A DNA stretch of 64,000 nt from Gallionella sp. (lineage in GTDB: Bacteria > Pseudomonadota > Gammaproteobacteria > Burkholderiales > Gallionellaceae): assembly GCA_028714895.1 (NCBI GenBank), contig JAQTLM010000010.1:1-64000 (forward strand). The letters run 5' to 3'. This document shows positions 8,291 through 16,599 of this stretch, in pieces. The first letter of the stretch is position 1. Each line of letters begins with the position of its first letter. The notes beneath the pieces were generated by a model. That model saw only the letters and a program-made list of their open reading frames with translations, did not search any database and was not told where the DNA came from. The translations under genes and the position numbers were made by a program.

Positions 8291-9265
8291 ATGAAGATAA
8301 ATATAGCTGTAGGAGAAAAACACGTGCAGGTAGGACTAGACAGAATGGTTATTGGATTTCCGCCTCCAAAGTTGCCCAAGCATGATGTACAGAACCCACC
8401 AAGCCAAGAGCTGTTAGCTCACATGGATGCCCAGAAAAAATCGTTCGTGTCGCACATGAAACATATTGAGACCATGGCTAAGTTAGGCCCGCATTTCGTC
8501 CAAAAGATAAAGGGGGCGAACCTGCAACGCATTTCGGTCAAGTCTGATGATGGCGAGATACTCTTCACCATTACACTCGGCTTCAGCTACAGCACGCCGG
8601 TAATCAACATCGAGTTGAATCCCAGCAAGATTAGCCATGGCAAGTGGGAAGAGCTCCTCGATTTGCTCAGTGTGATGTTCGATGGACATTACTATGAGCT
8701 GTACTCTAGAGGCGTCGTTTCCCACGCAGAGTTTTTTGTGGATGTGATTGGCGAGAACTTGTCCGACCTCATGCTAATTGATACGGGACGCAGAATCCAC
8801 ACCAACTACAAAGGAACGACGTATCACGGTGGGAGATATTCCCGCCTAGTCGGGACGATATACGATAAGGCCCAAGAGCTCGGTGTGGCTGGTCAGCTTG
8901 TTCGATTTGAAGTACGCCTCAATCGGAGAGACATGCAGTTCGGATACCTCGTAGAGACACCCCCGCCAAATCCACTGAGTAACTTCTTAGTCGTACATGT
9001 AAACCAACTGCAATCAGTGGCAAATGAGTGGAATGCCCCCCAACTTGCAAATCACATAATCGAGTTTGGGCTGCACGAAGCTGTGAAGAACAAAAATGCG
9101 CGTGAAGCGATTCTAGCCAAGCTGAAAGAGAATGCAGTAACGTGGTGGAAGCCTGATTTATTCTGGGCTGCCCATAGAAAGTTATTGTTGAAGTTTAAGC
9201 CTGGGCAGGTTGGTGGGGTTGCTCCCCAAACACCTCCCCCGCTCCTTGAAATTGCTACCCTATGA
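8291..9265 (+). CDS. Rep-like protein (possible rolling-circle initiator type)
   Basis: ATG 8291 has AAAGGA seven bases upstream and gives 324 residues; a TTG at 8267 would extend it. The central part, with TTYHGGRYSRLVGTIYDKAQ followed by VRFEVRLNRRDMQFG, resembles the conserved core of phage/plasmid replication initiators of the RstA/Rep_trans type, where an IYDK-containing strand and a RFEV(R/E)L strand form the catalytic fold. If correct, the element could replicate autonomously after excision. The assignment rests on these motifs only; catalytic Tyr and metal ligands are not proven. Confidence 0.45.
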   Translation: MKINIAVGEKHVQVGLDRMVIGFPPPKLPKHDVQNPPSQELLAHMDAQKKSFVSHMKHIETMAKLGPHFVQKIKGANLQRISVKSDDGEILFTITLGFSYSTPVINIELNPSKISHGKWEELLDLLSVMFDGHYYELYSRGVVSHAEFFVDVIGENLSDLMLIDTGRRIHTNYKGTTYHGGRYSRLVGTIYDKAQELGVAGQLVRFEVRLNRRDMQFGYLVETPPPNPLSNFLVVHVNQLQSVANEWNAPQLANHIIEFGLHEAVKNKNAREAILAKLKENAVTWWKPDLFWAAHRKLLLKFKPGQVGGVAPQTPPPLLEIATL

Positions 9266-9482
9266 GCAAGCGTCATAGACGCTACACTATGAACAACTTT
9301 GCTCACTTATCTGTTCATTTCATTTTTTGAATAATACGCCTGCAAGCCCTACAGATAGTGGATTTCGGAAAATAGCCAAATGAACATCAGGTGCGGATAT
9401 AAAAATGCACCGAACAGCATTTTCCTATTGACTTAACGGAGGTCAAGAAGACGATAGTTTCATATCCACCAAGGAGGGTGAA
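9266..9482. promoter_or_regulatory. intergenic region with inverted repeat before the recombinase operon
   Basis: About 217 bases without a gene. It holds GGTGC at 9390-9394 and GCACC at 9407-9411 as an inverted repeat around an A/T-rich centre, and a strong AAGGAGGGTGA ribosome binding site right before ATG 9483. The A/T-rich palindrome may be an operator or promoter of the three-gene operon. No iterons are evident. Confidence 0.4.
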
Positions 9483-9839
9483 ATGAGACTCATCGCCAGA
9501 ATGCTCCAAGCCTTAGAACGCTTCACAACCCCACAAACATCAGCAGCACCTACTGAAACAGAAATCCTGTATGTCGCTGAAGCCTGCTCCGCCATAAATG
9601 ATGCAGCCCCGGCAGTCAGTCCAGACAAACCATCCAGCCAGGTTAAAAACGAGCAGCAGGTAACCATACACCTCGCGTATGCGGGGGAAGATGCGAAATA
9701 TCTTAGGGTGAAGGTCGCTGGGAAAACCTACAAGGTAGCCAAGTCCCGTATCCAATACGTCAGACATGGTGATGACGTGATGGTAACGATGACCCACAAG
9801 TATGCTGCCTCCCGTCCAGAATTGGTGGGACAGCAATGA
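9483..9839 (+). CDS. hypothetical protein, first gene of recombinase operon
   Basis: A 118-residue protein with a helical N-terminus, a Pro/Ala-rich linker (about residues 18-55) and a basic beta-rich C-terminal half (VTIHLAYAGEDAKYLRVKVA then YKVAKSRIQYVRHG). The strong AAGGAGG site before ATG 9483 indicates high translation. Its stop overlaps the next start by four bases (ATGA), so it is translationally coupled to the tyrosine recombinase. A DNA- or RNA-binding accessory role is a guess from the basic C-terminal half. Confidence 0.55.
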   Translation: MRLIARMLQALERFTTPQTSAAPTETEILYVAEACSAINDAAPAVSPDKPSSQVKNEQQVTIHLAYAGEDAKYLRVKVAGKTYKVAKSRIQYVRHGDDVMVTMTHKYAASRPELVGQQ

Positions 9840-10846
9840 GCGCAATGCTGCTTTATTCTTTTCCCGCAAAAGCACGAAGCATTTTCCTAACCTCCGATAA
9901 CACTCCATTCTCGGAGTCTATAAAAGACCAAAATCAGCAACAAACAACTGTCCATACTTTGGATGAAACTGTCGCCGGATACCTGCGTGAATCTCTGGCA
10001 GACAGCAGCAAGAAAGCCTACAGGAGCGACCTTGCCCACTTCATAGCATGGGGTGGAACCATCCCCACAACGCCGGAGGTTGTAGCCAGGTATTTAGCAG
10101 TCCACGCTGAAACGCATTCCAATTCCACCCTGACCCGCAGGATTGTAAGTATCAGCCGAGCGCACACCAGCCAAGGCTATGCCTCCCCTACCCAGAGCGA
10201 TGTCGTAAAAGCAGTCCTGCACGGCATAAGGCGAGTGCATGGCACGGCCCAGCAACAAGCCAGCCCGATATTGAAGGCAGACATACTGGCAATGGTTGAT
10301 AACCTTACCGGCCTGATAGGTCTGCGAGACAAAGCCTTGCTGCTGGTCGGATTCGCGGGAGCCTTTAGGCGGTCTGAGCTGGTTTCCCTTCAATACAGCG
10401 ATATTGAATGGGTAGCGCAAGGTATGGTCGCCCATCTACGCCGCAGCAAGACCGACCAAGCTGGGGAAGGCAGGAAAAAGGGCATCCCCTACGCAAGAGG
10501 CAGGCATTGCCCTGTCATAGCCCTCAGGCAATGGCTACAGGCCGCCAATATCAGCAGCGGATTCCTGTTCAGGGCTGTCACCAAGCATGGGCACATAGGC
10601 GAAGCCGCTCTATCTAGGGAGGCTGTAGCCATCATTGTGAAAAAGCATGCTCAAGCCATCGGACTAGACCCCGCCAAATACTCCGGTCACAGTTTACGAG
10701 CCGGACTCGTGACCAGTGCCGCACAAGCGGGAGTATCAAGCTGGAAAATCCGAGCGCAGACTGACCACAAGTCGGATGCCATGCTAGCAAGGTATATCAG
10801 GGATGGTCAGCTCTTCGTGGATAACGCGGCGGGGGCTGTTCTATGA
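9836..10846 (+). CDS. second tyrosine recombinase (XerC/D-like fold)
   Basis: A 336-residue recombinase with an N-terminal SAM-like core-binding domain (VAGYLRESLADSSKKAYRSD, about residues 42-62) and a catalytic domain with Arg in FAGAFRRSELVSL, the HSLR motif (SGHSLRAGLVTSAAQ), a later His in TDHKSDAMLARY and the nucleophile Tyr in ARYIRDG. It lacks the DUF4102 arm domain of the element's integrase, so it is a different type. It overlaps both neighbours by four bases, a tight operon. It may resolve dimers, invert DNA or move its own cassette. Confidence 0.88.
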   Translation: MSAMLLYSFPAKARSIFLTSDNTPFSESIKDQNQQQTTVHTLDETVAGYLRESLADSSKKAYRSDLAHFIAWGGTIPTTPEVVARYLAVHAETHSNSTLTRRIVSISRAHTSQGYASPTQSDVVKAVLHGIRRVHGTAQQQASPILKADILAMVDNLTGLIGLRDKALLLVGFAGAFRRSELVSLQYSDIEWVAQGMVAHLRRSKTDQAGEGRKKGIPYARGRHCPVIALRQWLQAANISSGFLFRAVTKHGHIGEAALSREAVAIIVKKHAQAIGLDPAKYSGHSLRAGLVTSAAQAGVSSWKIRAQTDHKSDAMLARYIRDGQLFVDNAAGAVL

Positions 10847-11901
10847 AGCTGCGCCTCGAATCGTTTACTACCCAAGGGGCGTGGTACGACGTGGACAAAG
10901 GCGCGGCGACCTGCACCTGTCCAGCCTTCGATGCAAACCTACATTGCAAGCACCTTGAGGCGGTAGGCGTTTATAAGCAGCACAAGGCAACTCTTTCTGC
11001 ACGCCCCAACTATTCTCAAGCCTTATCCGCACTGGTGAAAAGCATCCGGCTCCGCGATATTGAGGAAGGAGCTTATTGGCTGACCTACTGTTGGGGATTC
11101 AAGGACAAACTCTCAGGCTCACAATTCCGAACAGTACGGAGGTTGCTTATCGGCTCCGCAGAAGACGGGCACAGCATCGCCGTGATGGAAAAGCTGGCCG
11201 AGAACTTCCCTGCTCTGCTCAATAAACAAGTCGAGTTCGAGCGGGTCATGGCCGAGCTGGTGCGTATCTGCAAGGTTCCAAACTGGTGGAATCCAGCTAC
11301 TGGAGGGCATGACTATATCCATTGCGGCATGTTGGCGATGCGGAAAACCTTCTACGCACCTCAGTCTTGCAGCATAGGCCATTGCCTGAACAGTATGGAG
11401 CAGGCAATCAACGACCAGAGCAAGGTAGCAGCTATGTTCTGGATGATGAAGGCCGATGAATCCGGCAAAGGTGCTGGTCTACACATCGCTCAGCATTTAT
11501 TAGCTATTGCTACACGCCACCACCATGCACCAGCCCAGCGGTTAATGCAGAACGTCTATCTCAGACACGCCAAGTCTCTATCAGATGATGGCAACTTCAT
11601 CGGGCAAGCTGTATGGCTGCTGGCTGGCGGAACATCCACAGTCATTGACCAGATTGAACCAGTAACCCGTGGCGAGGTACGCCGCCTGATTGAGCGGGTA
11701 AACGATACCCAGTCCTACCCGCCCCCTGAATGGTGCTGCGATGGGGTTCACTGCGCTGGTAACGACATCCGCTATGCGGGGATGTGGGACAGGATGTACG
11801 CCGCATGCAACCAGTTCAACCGCTACCAGCAAGTGCTGCCAAGTGATGAATGGCTGGAAGACCAGTTTTATTCATTGGAAGGTCTACGCACATGCACATA
11901 G
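10843..11901 (+). CDS. SWIM zinc-finger protein with MgsA-C-like helical repeats
   Basis: 352 residues. The N-terminus is a SWIM zinc finger, C-x-C-x(n)-C-x-H, read as CTCPAFDANLHCKHLEAV (about residues 24-41). Then SALVKSIRLRDIEEGAYWL and a following RRLLIGSAEDG resemble the C-terminal domain of MgsA/RarA-type AAA proteins, which starts with SALHKSIRGSDPDAALYWL. A second similar unit (QAINDQSKVAAMFWMM) follows about 125 residues later. No AAA ATPase core is present. SWIM domains bind DNA or partner proteins, often of recombination machineries. ATGA coupling with the recombinase suggests that they act together. Confidence 0.6.
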   Translation: MKLRLESFTTQGAWYDVDKGAATCTCPAFDANLHCKHLEAVGVYKQHKATLSARPNYSQALSALVKSIRLRDIEEGAYWLTYCWGFKDKLSGSQFRTVRRLLIGSAEDGHSIAVMEKLAENFPALLNKQVEFERVMAELVRICKVPNWWNPATGGHDYIHCGMLAMRKTFYAPQSCSIGHCLNSMEQAINDQSKVAAMFWMMKADESGKGAGLHIAQHLLAIATRHHHAPAQRLMQNVYLRHAKSLSDDGNFIGQAVWLLAGGTSTVIDQIEPVTRGEVRRLIERVNDTQSYPPPEWCCDGVHCAGNDIRYAGMWDRMYAACNQFNRYQQVLPSDEWLEDQFYSLEGLRTCT

Positions 11902-11991
11902 CTTTGCTGAGCAGGTTTTTTGTTATGCAGCAGGAAGTAGCGTTTGGGCTTGCGAACCGCTAATTCCAGAAAAGAGTCGAAAAGGAGTTTG

Positions 11992-12420
11992 ATGAAAACT
12001 ACAAAGCACCTTAGCCAGGATATTCATACTCATCTTTACCACAAGCTGTTTGACGTAATTCCTGACTTACTGACCATCGAAGAATCTGGCAAATCTGTCG
12101 TCGCGGGGTTTATGAACTTAAACCTCGATGTTCATTATCGAACTCCAGAACGCATAATCATTGCTCTGTCGCACTACTACCGACAATACGGCGACATGAT
12201 TCCAGACCCTGACATGGTTATAGCTGTTTACCCGCTCGAAGAAAAAGCCGAGGCACTTGCCTATCAAGACACATGGGGAAGTCGCAGCGTGTATTTTGAT
12301 AACGGCGTAACTGTTGATACCAAAACTCAGCGCGACCTGAACAGCTTTCTGAATCAGTGGCTGACTAACCTGATTATGCAAGGCCATTACATTAAAGCTG
12401 AAACCGCAGATGAAGGGTAA
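11992..12420 (+). CDS. DUF1249/YqiB-like protein
   Basis: ATG 11992 has AAAGGAG seven bases upstream and gives 142 residues. The pattern HLYHKLFDVIPDLLTIEE at the start, then IPDPDMVIAVYPLEEKAEAL and TQRDLNSFLNQWL near the end, resembles DUF1249 proteins, whose function is unknown. No signal peptide or membrane segment is seen. It follows the SWIM gene by 90 bases and precedes a terminator, so it may be the last gene of that operon. Confidence 0.6.
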   Translation: MKTTKHLSQDIHTHLYHKLFDVIPDLLTIEESGKSVVAGFMNLNLDVHYRTPERIIIALSHYYRQYGDMIPDPDMVIAVYPLEEKAEALAYQDTWGSRSVYFDNGVTVDTKTQRDLNSFLNQWLTNLIMQGHYIKAETADEG

Positions 12421-12491
12421 CGACACCAAATAATGCAACAAGAGCTGTTCGCGGGGTTATGGGCTCTAAAATGAAAACGCCGCAACACTTC

Positions 12492-12515
12492 GGGGGAGTA
12501 ATCCCCCTCCTTTTT
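12492..12515 (+). terminator. intrinsic terminator
   Basis: GGGGGA at 12492-12497 pairs with TCCCCC at 12502-12507 around GTAA, followed by a CCTTTTT run. It closes the transcription unit ending with the DUF1249-like gene. Confidence 0.75.
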
Positions 12516-12592
12516 CCAGCTGGTGGTCGCCTAACCAATATCAGGCGTGACGGCAGTCTGCTAATATCCCGCATCTTCAATTCTCCTTTCTT

Positions 12593-13792
12593 ATGAAAAC
12601 CTGTATCTACTGCGGACTAGAAAAACACGACAGCGACTTCTCAGACGAACATATCTGGCCAGATGCGCTTGGCGGCGATTATCTTTCACCGTTGTGGCGC
12701 ACCGACGATGTTTGTGTGGACTGCAATAGCATGTCTGGGGTATTCGTTGATGGTTCATTCATCAAGAGCTGGTTAGGTACAGCGGAACGGTCAACTGGCG
12801 CAAGAGAGTACCTATCACCAACCAACGCTGGCATTGGTGTTTTGCCGCTTGATTATATTGGGCCATTGACCGAGGCTCCTACATGCGAGGGCGAAATAGC
12901 TGAATACTGGTGTGGTCCTTGTGGCGCAAACATTATTCACATTAGACCCAATGACAGCGACGAACACTGGGAGTCTTATGCAGGTGGAGACCCTCGTGCA
13001 AAAAAATCTAAGGCAGGACGCGCGTATATTGCGCTGACATCCGACGAACCATTCTGGATTATGGTTAGCCTCGCCTCATTCAAGGCTCACTTCAAGAGAG
13101 CCGAGCGTTTTGTGGTTAACATGGATGTGCCGCCGCAATGGCACAATTTCTTTAAAAATCCAGATACTGATAATTCAGTACAAGTTGGTGACATGAAGGT
13201 TGTAAATATGGTCACCTCGGCTGGGCGCAAAGGCGAATACATAAAATCTAGAGCAGTTATACAAGTTGATGTCGGAACTCGTTTTCTCGCTAAACTGGGT
13301 CTAGCGATTGGTTATAAAATTTTGGGTCAGTTGTTCTTGGGCACTGACTACGCCAAAAATTTGCGGAAAGGCTTTCGAGAAGCGGATAGTGCGAAGCGTC
13401 GAAGCATACCGATACGCGGTACGGGTTTTTTGAACGAACAGCGCTTCAGTGGGGTTGAGAAGTTGCTGTCTTGGCCTGGCGGCTGGGTCTTGCTTGTAAA
13501 GGTTGTAAATCAACTTTTGTTTCTCAGCGTGGTATCTCCTTCGGGGAAAACCATGACCGTCCTAGTTTGCGACCAACCAGAGTTGGTTATGGGGCTTGAT
13601 GCCTCTTATCAAGACGGTTTGGCTTGGGTGACAGTTCCATCACTGGGTGAAGCAGTTGGCCCGGTTCCGCTTCCAAGCTATCTGGCTCATCAAACCAACG
13701 TATCACCACCAATATCCGAACTGGCGGCACTGGCCGCCAAGCGAATAAATCCTGCGATATTACCGCCTTGCCGAGCAGGCGATGGAAGCTAA
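12593..13792 (+). CDS. HNH_5-type endonuclease-like protein
   Basis: A 399-residue protein with an N-terminal HNH_5-like zinc/nuclease motif: CIYCGLEKHDSDFSDEHIWP (C-x2-C and the EHIWP core, residues 3-22), then ALGGDY and CVDCNSMSG (C-x2-C-N, about 42-50). The remaining about 340 residues contain another C-x2-C (CGPCG) and no family that I recognise. HNH_5 proteins are frequent in mobile elements and defence islands; nuclease activity is expected from the motif but not proven. It has its own transcription unit after the terminator at 12492; no good ribosome binding site is seen. Confidence 0.65.
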   Translation: MKTCIYCGLEKHDSDFSDEHIWPDALGGDYLSPLWRTDDVCVDCNSMSGVFVDGSFIKSWLGTAERSTGAREYLSPTNAGIGVLPLDYIGPLTEAPTCEGEIAEYWCGPCGANIIHIRPNDSDEHWESYAGGDPRAKKSKAGRAYIALTSDEPFWIMVSLASFKAHFKRAERFVVNMDVPPQWHNFFKNPDTDNSVQVGDMKVVNMVTSAGRKGEYIKSRAVIQVDVGTRFLAKLGLAIGYKILGQLFLGTDYAKNLRKGFREADSAKRRSIPIRGTGFLNEQRFSGVEKLLSWPGGWVLLVKVVNQLLFLSVVSPSGKTMTVLVCDQPELVMGLDASYQDGLAWVTVPSLGEAVGPVPLPSYLAHQTNVSPPISELAALAAKRINPAILPPCRAGDGS

Positions 13793-13828
13793 AAGCTTAC
13801 TTTATGGCATTTTCGTAACAACATCAGC

Positions 13829-14113
13829 ATGAATCGTTCTGAACTCATTGCTCGTCTGGCTGACCAACACCCCCAACTCCAGACCAAAGATGCAGTGCTT
13901 GGGGTAAAGGTAATTCTGGATGCTATGTCCAGCACGCTATCGAAGGGAGACCGTGTAGAGATACGTGGGTTTGGCAGCTTTGGATTGAATTACCGCCCAC
14001 CACGTGAGGGGCGTAATCCCAAGACTGGCGACAAGGTAAGAGTGCCTGGTAAATATGCCCCGCACTTCAAGGCGGGTAAGGGGCTCAAGGAGAAGGTAAA
14101 TAGGGGCGACTAA
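13829..14113 (+). CDS. IHF-beta-like HU-family DNA-bending protein
   Basis: 94 residues with the full HU/IHF fold: [20 protein letters not shown], then [20 protein letters not shown], the flexible arm [16 protein letters not shown] and a C-terminal helix. It is closer to IHF beta than to HU. Chromosomal ihfB normally lies after rpsA, so this is an element-borne paralogue. IHF bends att sites for tyrosine integrases, so it may serve the element's recombination or replace host IHF. No ribosome binding site is visible before ATG 13829. Confidence 0.85.
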   Translation: MNRSELIARLADQHPQLQTKDAVLGVKVILDAMSSTLSKGDRVEIRGFGSFGLNYRPPREGRNPKTGDKVRVPGKYAPHFKAGKGLKEKVNRGD

Positions 14114-14185
14114 CCCTAACCATCAGACTTGCCGCAATAATCGCCCCAGCGAGCCTATAACAAGCCTATGGGGCAGTACAGCAGG

Positions 14186-14434
14186 TCACTTCCACCGCTT
14201 CTTTTGACCATCTTTGTGCCTTGATTCCACTAAGGCCATAAATTCGGCAACGGTGATGCCAAGCGCGGGAGCAAGTTTGAAAATCATCTTCACACTTGCA
14301 CTGTTGCGACCAAGTTCCAGCAGTGAGATGTAATTGCGTTCCATGCCAGCATCATGCGCGAGTGATTCCTGAGACAGGTCACGCTGTTTTCTCAGTTCTC
14401 TAAGCACGATTCCGAACGCTACCTCTGGCTCCAA
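14186..14434 (-). CDS. Xre-family transcriptional regulator
   Basis: An 82-residue protein with a classic helix-turn-helix: LRELRKQRDLSQESLAHDAG, then MERNYISLLELGRNSASVKM. It starts with TTG at 14434, preceded by AAGGGGAAG. It is divergent from the lipoprotein-like genes that start at 14652, so the 14435-14651 interval likely contains its operator and the promoters of both directions. It may be the element's master repressor. Confidence 0.85.
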   Translation of the reverse strand: MEPEVAFGIVLRELRKQRDLSQESLAHDAGMERNYISLLELGRNSASVKMIFKLAPALGITVAEFMALVESRHKDGQKKRWK

Positions 14435-14651
14435 TTGCTTCCCCTTGTTGATGTGGGGAAGTTACGTCCGGGCTGCGCTTACGTCTTCACAATATATTGG
14501 GCAAACTATAAATCTTTAGCTATCATTCCTCTTTGCCGTACTAGACCATTTGGTCATTCTTTAAAAAACAATGCAAAAGAAGGAAGCAGCCGCTGCTCGT
14601 CTATGCCCAGCAGCCATTCAGATTAATTTAGCTAATTCACGGAGAAAAGTA

Positions 14652-15128
14652 ATGAAGAAAATAGTAGGAATCGTAGTCGCGGTTATCGTGCTAATTCTCG
14701 GGGGGTTTTTCCTGAATAAGTCTCTTACTGATAAAAATGAAAAGGAACAGAAAGTAGCCCTCATCACTCAACTGAAACAACAAGTCACACAGGACTTGAA
14801 AGACCCCTCATCCTCGCAATTCCGCAATGTCCGCTATCGTGCAATACCACCAGAAAAAGGGGAAACAACAATCACGCATTTTCTTTGCGGCGAAATCAAC
14901 TCAAAAAACTCGTATGGAGCCTATGTGGGGTTTAAGGATTTTGTTTCTGCCTTTAAGACTTCCACTGCTATGGGATTAGTGGATGCCTCTACCAAGGTAC
15001 ATATGATTGACCCAACTGGAAATTCATACAGCCACTTTCAAGAAGGACTTAAAAATCTAGAACTGATGGTTCTATTTTTTAAAGTAAAAAAATCATGCCC
15101 GGCTGAAACGGAGCCTATTCTGAAATAG
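14652..15128 (+). CDS. membrane-anchored protein, first of three paralogues
   Basis: 158 residues from ATG 14652 (ACGGAG upstream). An N-terminal hydrophobic anchor (IVGIVVAVIVLILGGFFL) has no lipobox Cys. The outer domain carries the shared pattern DPSSSQFRNVRY ... FLCGEINSKNSYGAY ... FVS, which recurs in the next two genes and in many proteobacterial envelope proteins of unknown role. It probably faces the periplasm. The three genes are on the same strand, each with its own ribosome binding site. Confidence 0.6.
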   Translation: MKKIVGIVVAVIVLILGGFFLNKSLTDKNEKEQKVALITQLKQQVTQDLKDPSSSQFRNVRYRAIPPEKGETTITHFLCGEINSKNSYGAYVGFKDFVSAFKTSTAMGLVDASTKVHMIDPTGNSYSHFQEGLKNLELMVLFFKVKKSCPAETEPILK

Positions 15129-15248
15129 GGTAATAGACCTGCGCAAAGCCCGTCATAGTATGAGCCCTAGTCGAGCTACGTCCACAACCTCAACTCAAAG
15201 ATGCTGAACTTGGGTTAATGCACAGAGCAAAATATACGAGGAATAATA

Positions 15249-16010
15249 ATGAAAAAAATAGGCTTCGAAATAGTTGGAGCGTCTACTCTAATTGCCGTAA
15301 TTTGTACTGCACTGACTGGATGCCATTCAAAGGGAGATGATGTGTTAATTAATAGGGATGCCATCATATCCGAGTTAACAACACGGCTAACTTCCAAAAT
15401 GAAGGACCCAAGTTCTGTCCAGTTTAGAAACATAACGCTCTACCCAACGACACTTGAAAGCAAAGATGGCAAGAAGCTCCCGCTCCAAGTTGCCGTGTGC
15501 GGTGAAGTCAACCGGACTGTTAATGGGGATGGTTCGGAGTACAACCCCTTTATCTCTACAGATACCCTAACAATCTCAGAGGGAGTACCAACCCTTGCAC
15601 ACAGCCGCTGGTGGACAGTCATGATTAACAGTGCTCCTAGGGGAGGCGGCTATTTTGAAGAAGTGGCCGCTGATGTGTGCCAAAACGAAACCAGACCGCC
15701 TAGAGAATATAAATCGAGTGCTGTTACCCCTGCCAAAAACCTGACTCAAAATCCTGTTATTGAAATCCCGTCAACTAATCAAAGAGTAGAAAACTCTAGT
15801 GATGTGCTAGACCGTTGCTTTATGGCTGGTAAATCATTCGCAACGGTCTATATCTCGGACATGGCTCGCTATTCTAGTGGCGGCCTAATGCCATCTACAC
15901 TTATGCAGGAAGGTTGTTCTAGAGAGGGCGCATCAGCCCCTAATCCACAATCGTGCATAAGTCAGTGCGAACTTGGATTTAAGAAGGTTGCTAGAGAGGC
16001 GCTCAAGTAA
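15249..16010 (+). CDS. lipoprotein, second of three paralogues
   Basis: 253 residues with a lipoprotein signal: hydrophobic segment ending in the lipobox LTGC (Cys at residue 25). The shared domain follows: DPSSVQFRNITLY ... VAVCGEVNRTVNGDGSEY ... FIS. A C-terminal extension after about residue 150 adds a Cys-containing region (CFMAGKSFATVY, CISQCELGF) not in its neighbours. The ribosome binding site is GAGGAA before ATG 15249. Function unknown. Confidence 0.65.
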   Translation: MKKIGFEIVGASTLIAVICTALTGCHSKGDDVLINRDAIISELTTRLTSKMKDPSSVQFRNITLYPTTLESKDGKKLPLQVAVCGEVNRTVNGDGSEYNPFISTDTLTISEGVPTLAHSRWWTVMINSAPRGGGYFEEVAADVCQNETRPPREYKSSAVTPAKNLTQNPVIEIPSTNQRVENSSDVLDRCFMAGKSFATVYISDMARYSSGGLMPSTLMQEGCSREGASAPNPQSCISQCELGFKKVAREALK

Positions 16011-16060
16011 TTTGAAGATTTGAACCACTGAAAAATTAGACTATTACAACGGAGAAAATA

Positions 16061-16552
16061 ATGAAGAAAAAAGTAAGCCTCGTAATGGCAGGAACGACCT
16101 TCTTGTTGATAGCAATTTGTTTGGAGTTGGTCGGTTGTAATTCAAATAATGTAGAAACAAAACGGGAGGAGGTATTAACTGCCGCGTTGCAGAAGCTCGC
16201 GCTTTCCGAATTTAAAGAACCCGGCACTCATCAATTCAGGAATGTGAAATTCTACAAAGCCACCACACAAGATTCAGGTGGTAGCACGGTTATACACAGA
16301 GCGAGCATCTGCGGTGAGATTTATGCAATAACCCCTATTGATGGCAAATCAGACTACCGGCAATTTATATCCTCATCGAAGGTTGCATCCGATGGGGAAA
16401 GTCTAAACATCGAAGACAAAGACACCTCAATTGATTGGGGAGTCAACCCGAAAATGGATGATGCATACCTCAAAGATTTGTTTGAGAAACGGCATGATTC
16501 GTTCCTAAAGCTATCCAAGTTGCTTTGCCATGACATCGTGGCAAAACAATAG
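16061..16552 (+). CDS. lipoprotein, third of three paralogues
   Basis: 163 residues with lipobox LVGC (Cys at residue 26) after MKKKVSLVMAGTTFLLIAIC. The shared motif reads EPGTHQFRNVKFY ... ASICGEIYAITPIDGKSDY ... FIS. The C-terminus ends with a conserved Cys (KLLCHDIV), as the first paralogue does (KKSCPAE). ACGGAG precedes ATG 16061. Likely periplasm-facing and anchored in a membrane; function unknown. Confidence 0.65.
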   Translation: MKKKVSLVMAGTTFLLIAICLELVGCNSNNVETKREEVLTAALQKLALSEFKEPGTHQFRNVKFYKATTQDSGGSTVIHRASICGEIYAITPIDGKSDYRQFISSSKVASDGESLNIEDKDTSIDWGVNPKMDDAYLKDLFEKRHDSFLKLSKLLCHDIVAKQ

Positions 16553-16599
16553 ATGCAACAATTCAACCGACAAAGATAGGCCAAATTCTAGGGGGTAAC

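Noticed and set aside
14435..14651. CRISPR-like or iteron repeats in the Xre intergenic region
   Set aside because: No regularly spaced repeats; only an A/T-rich promoter-like stretch.
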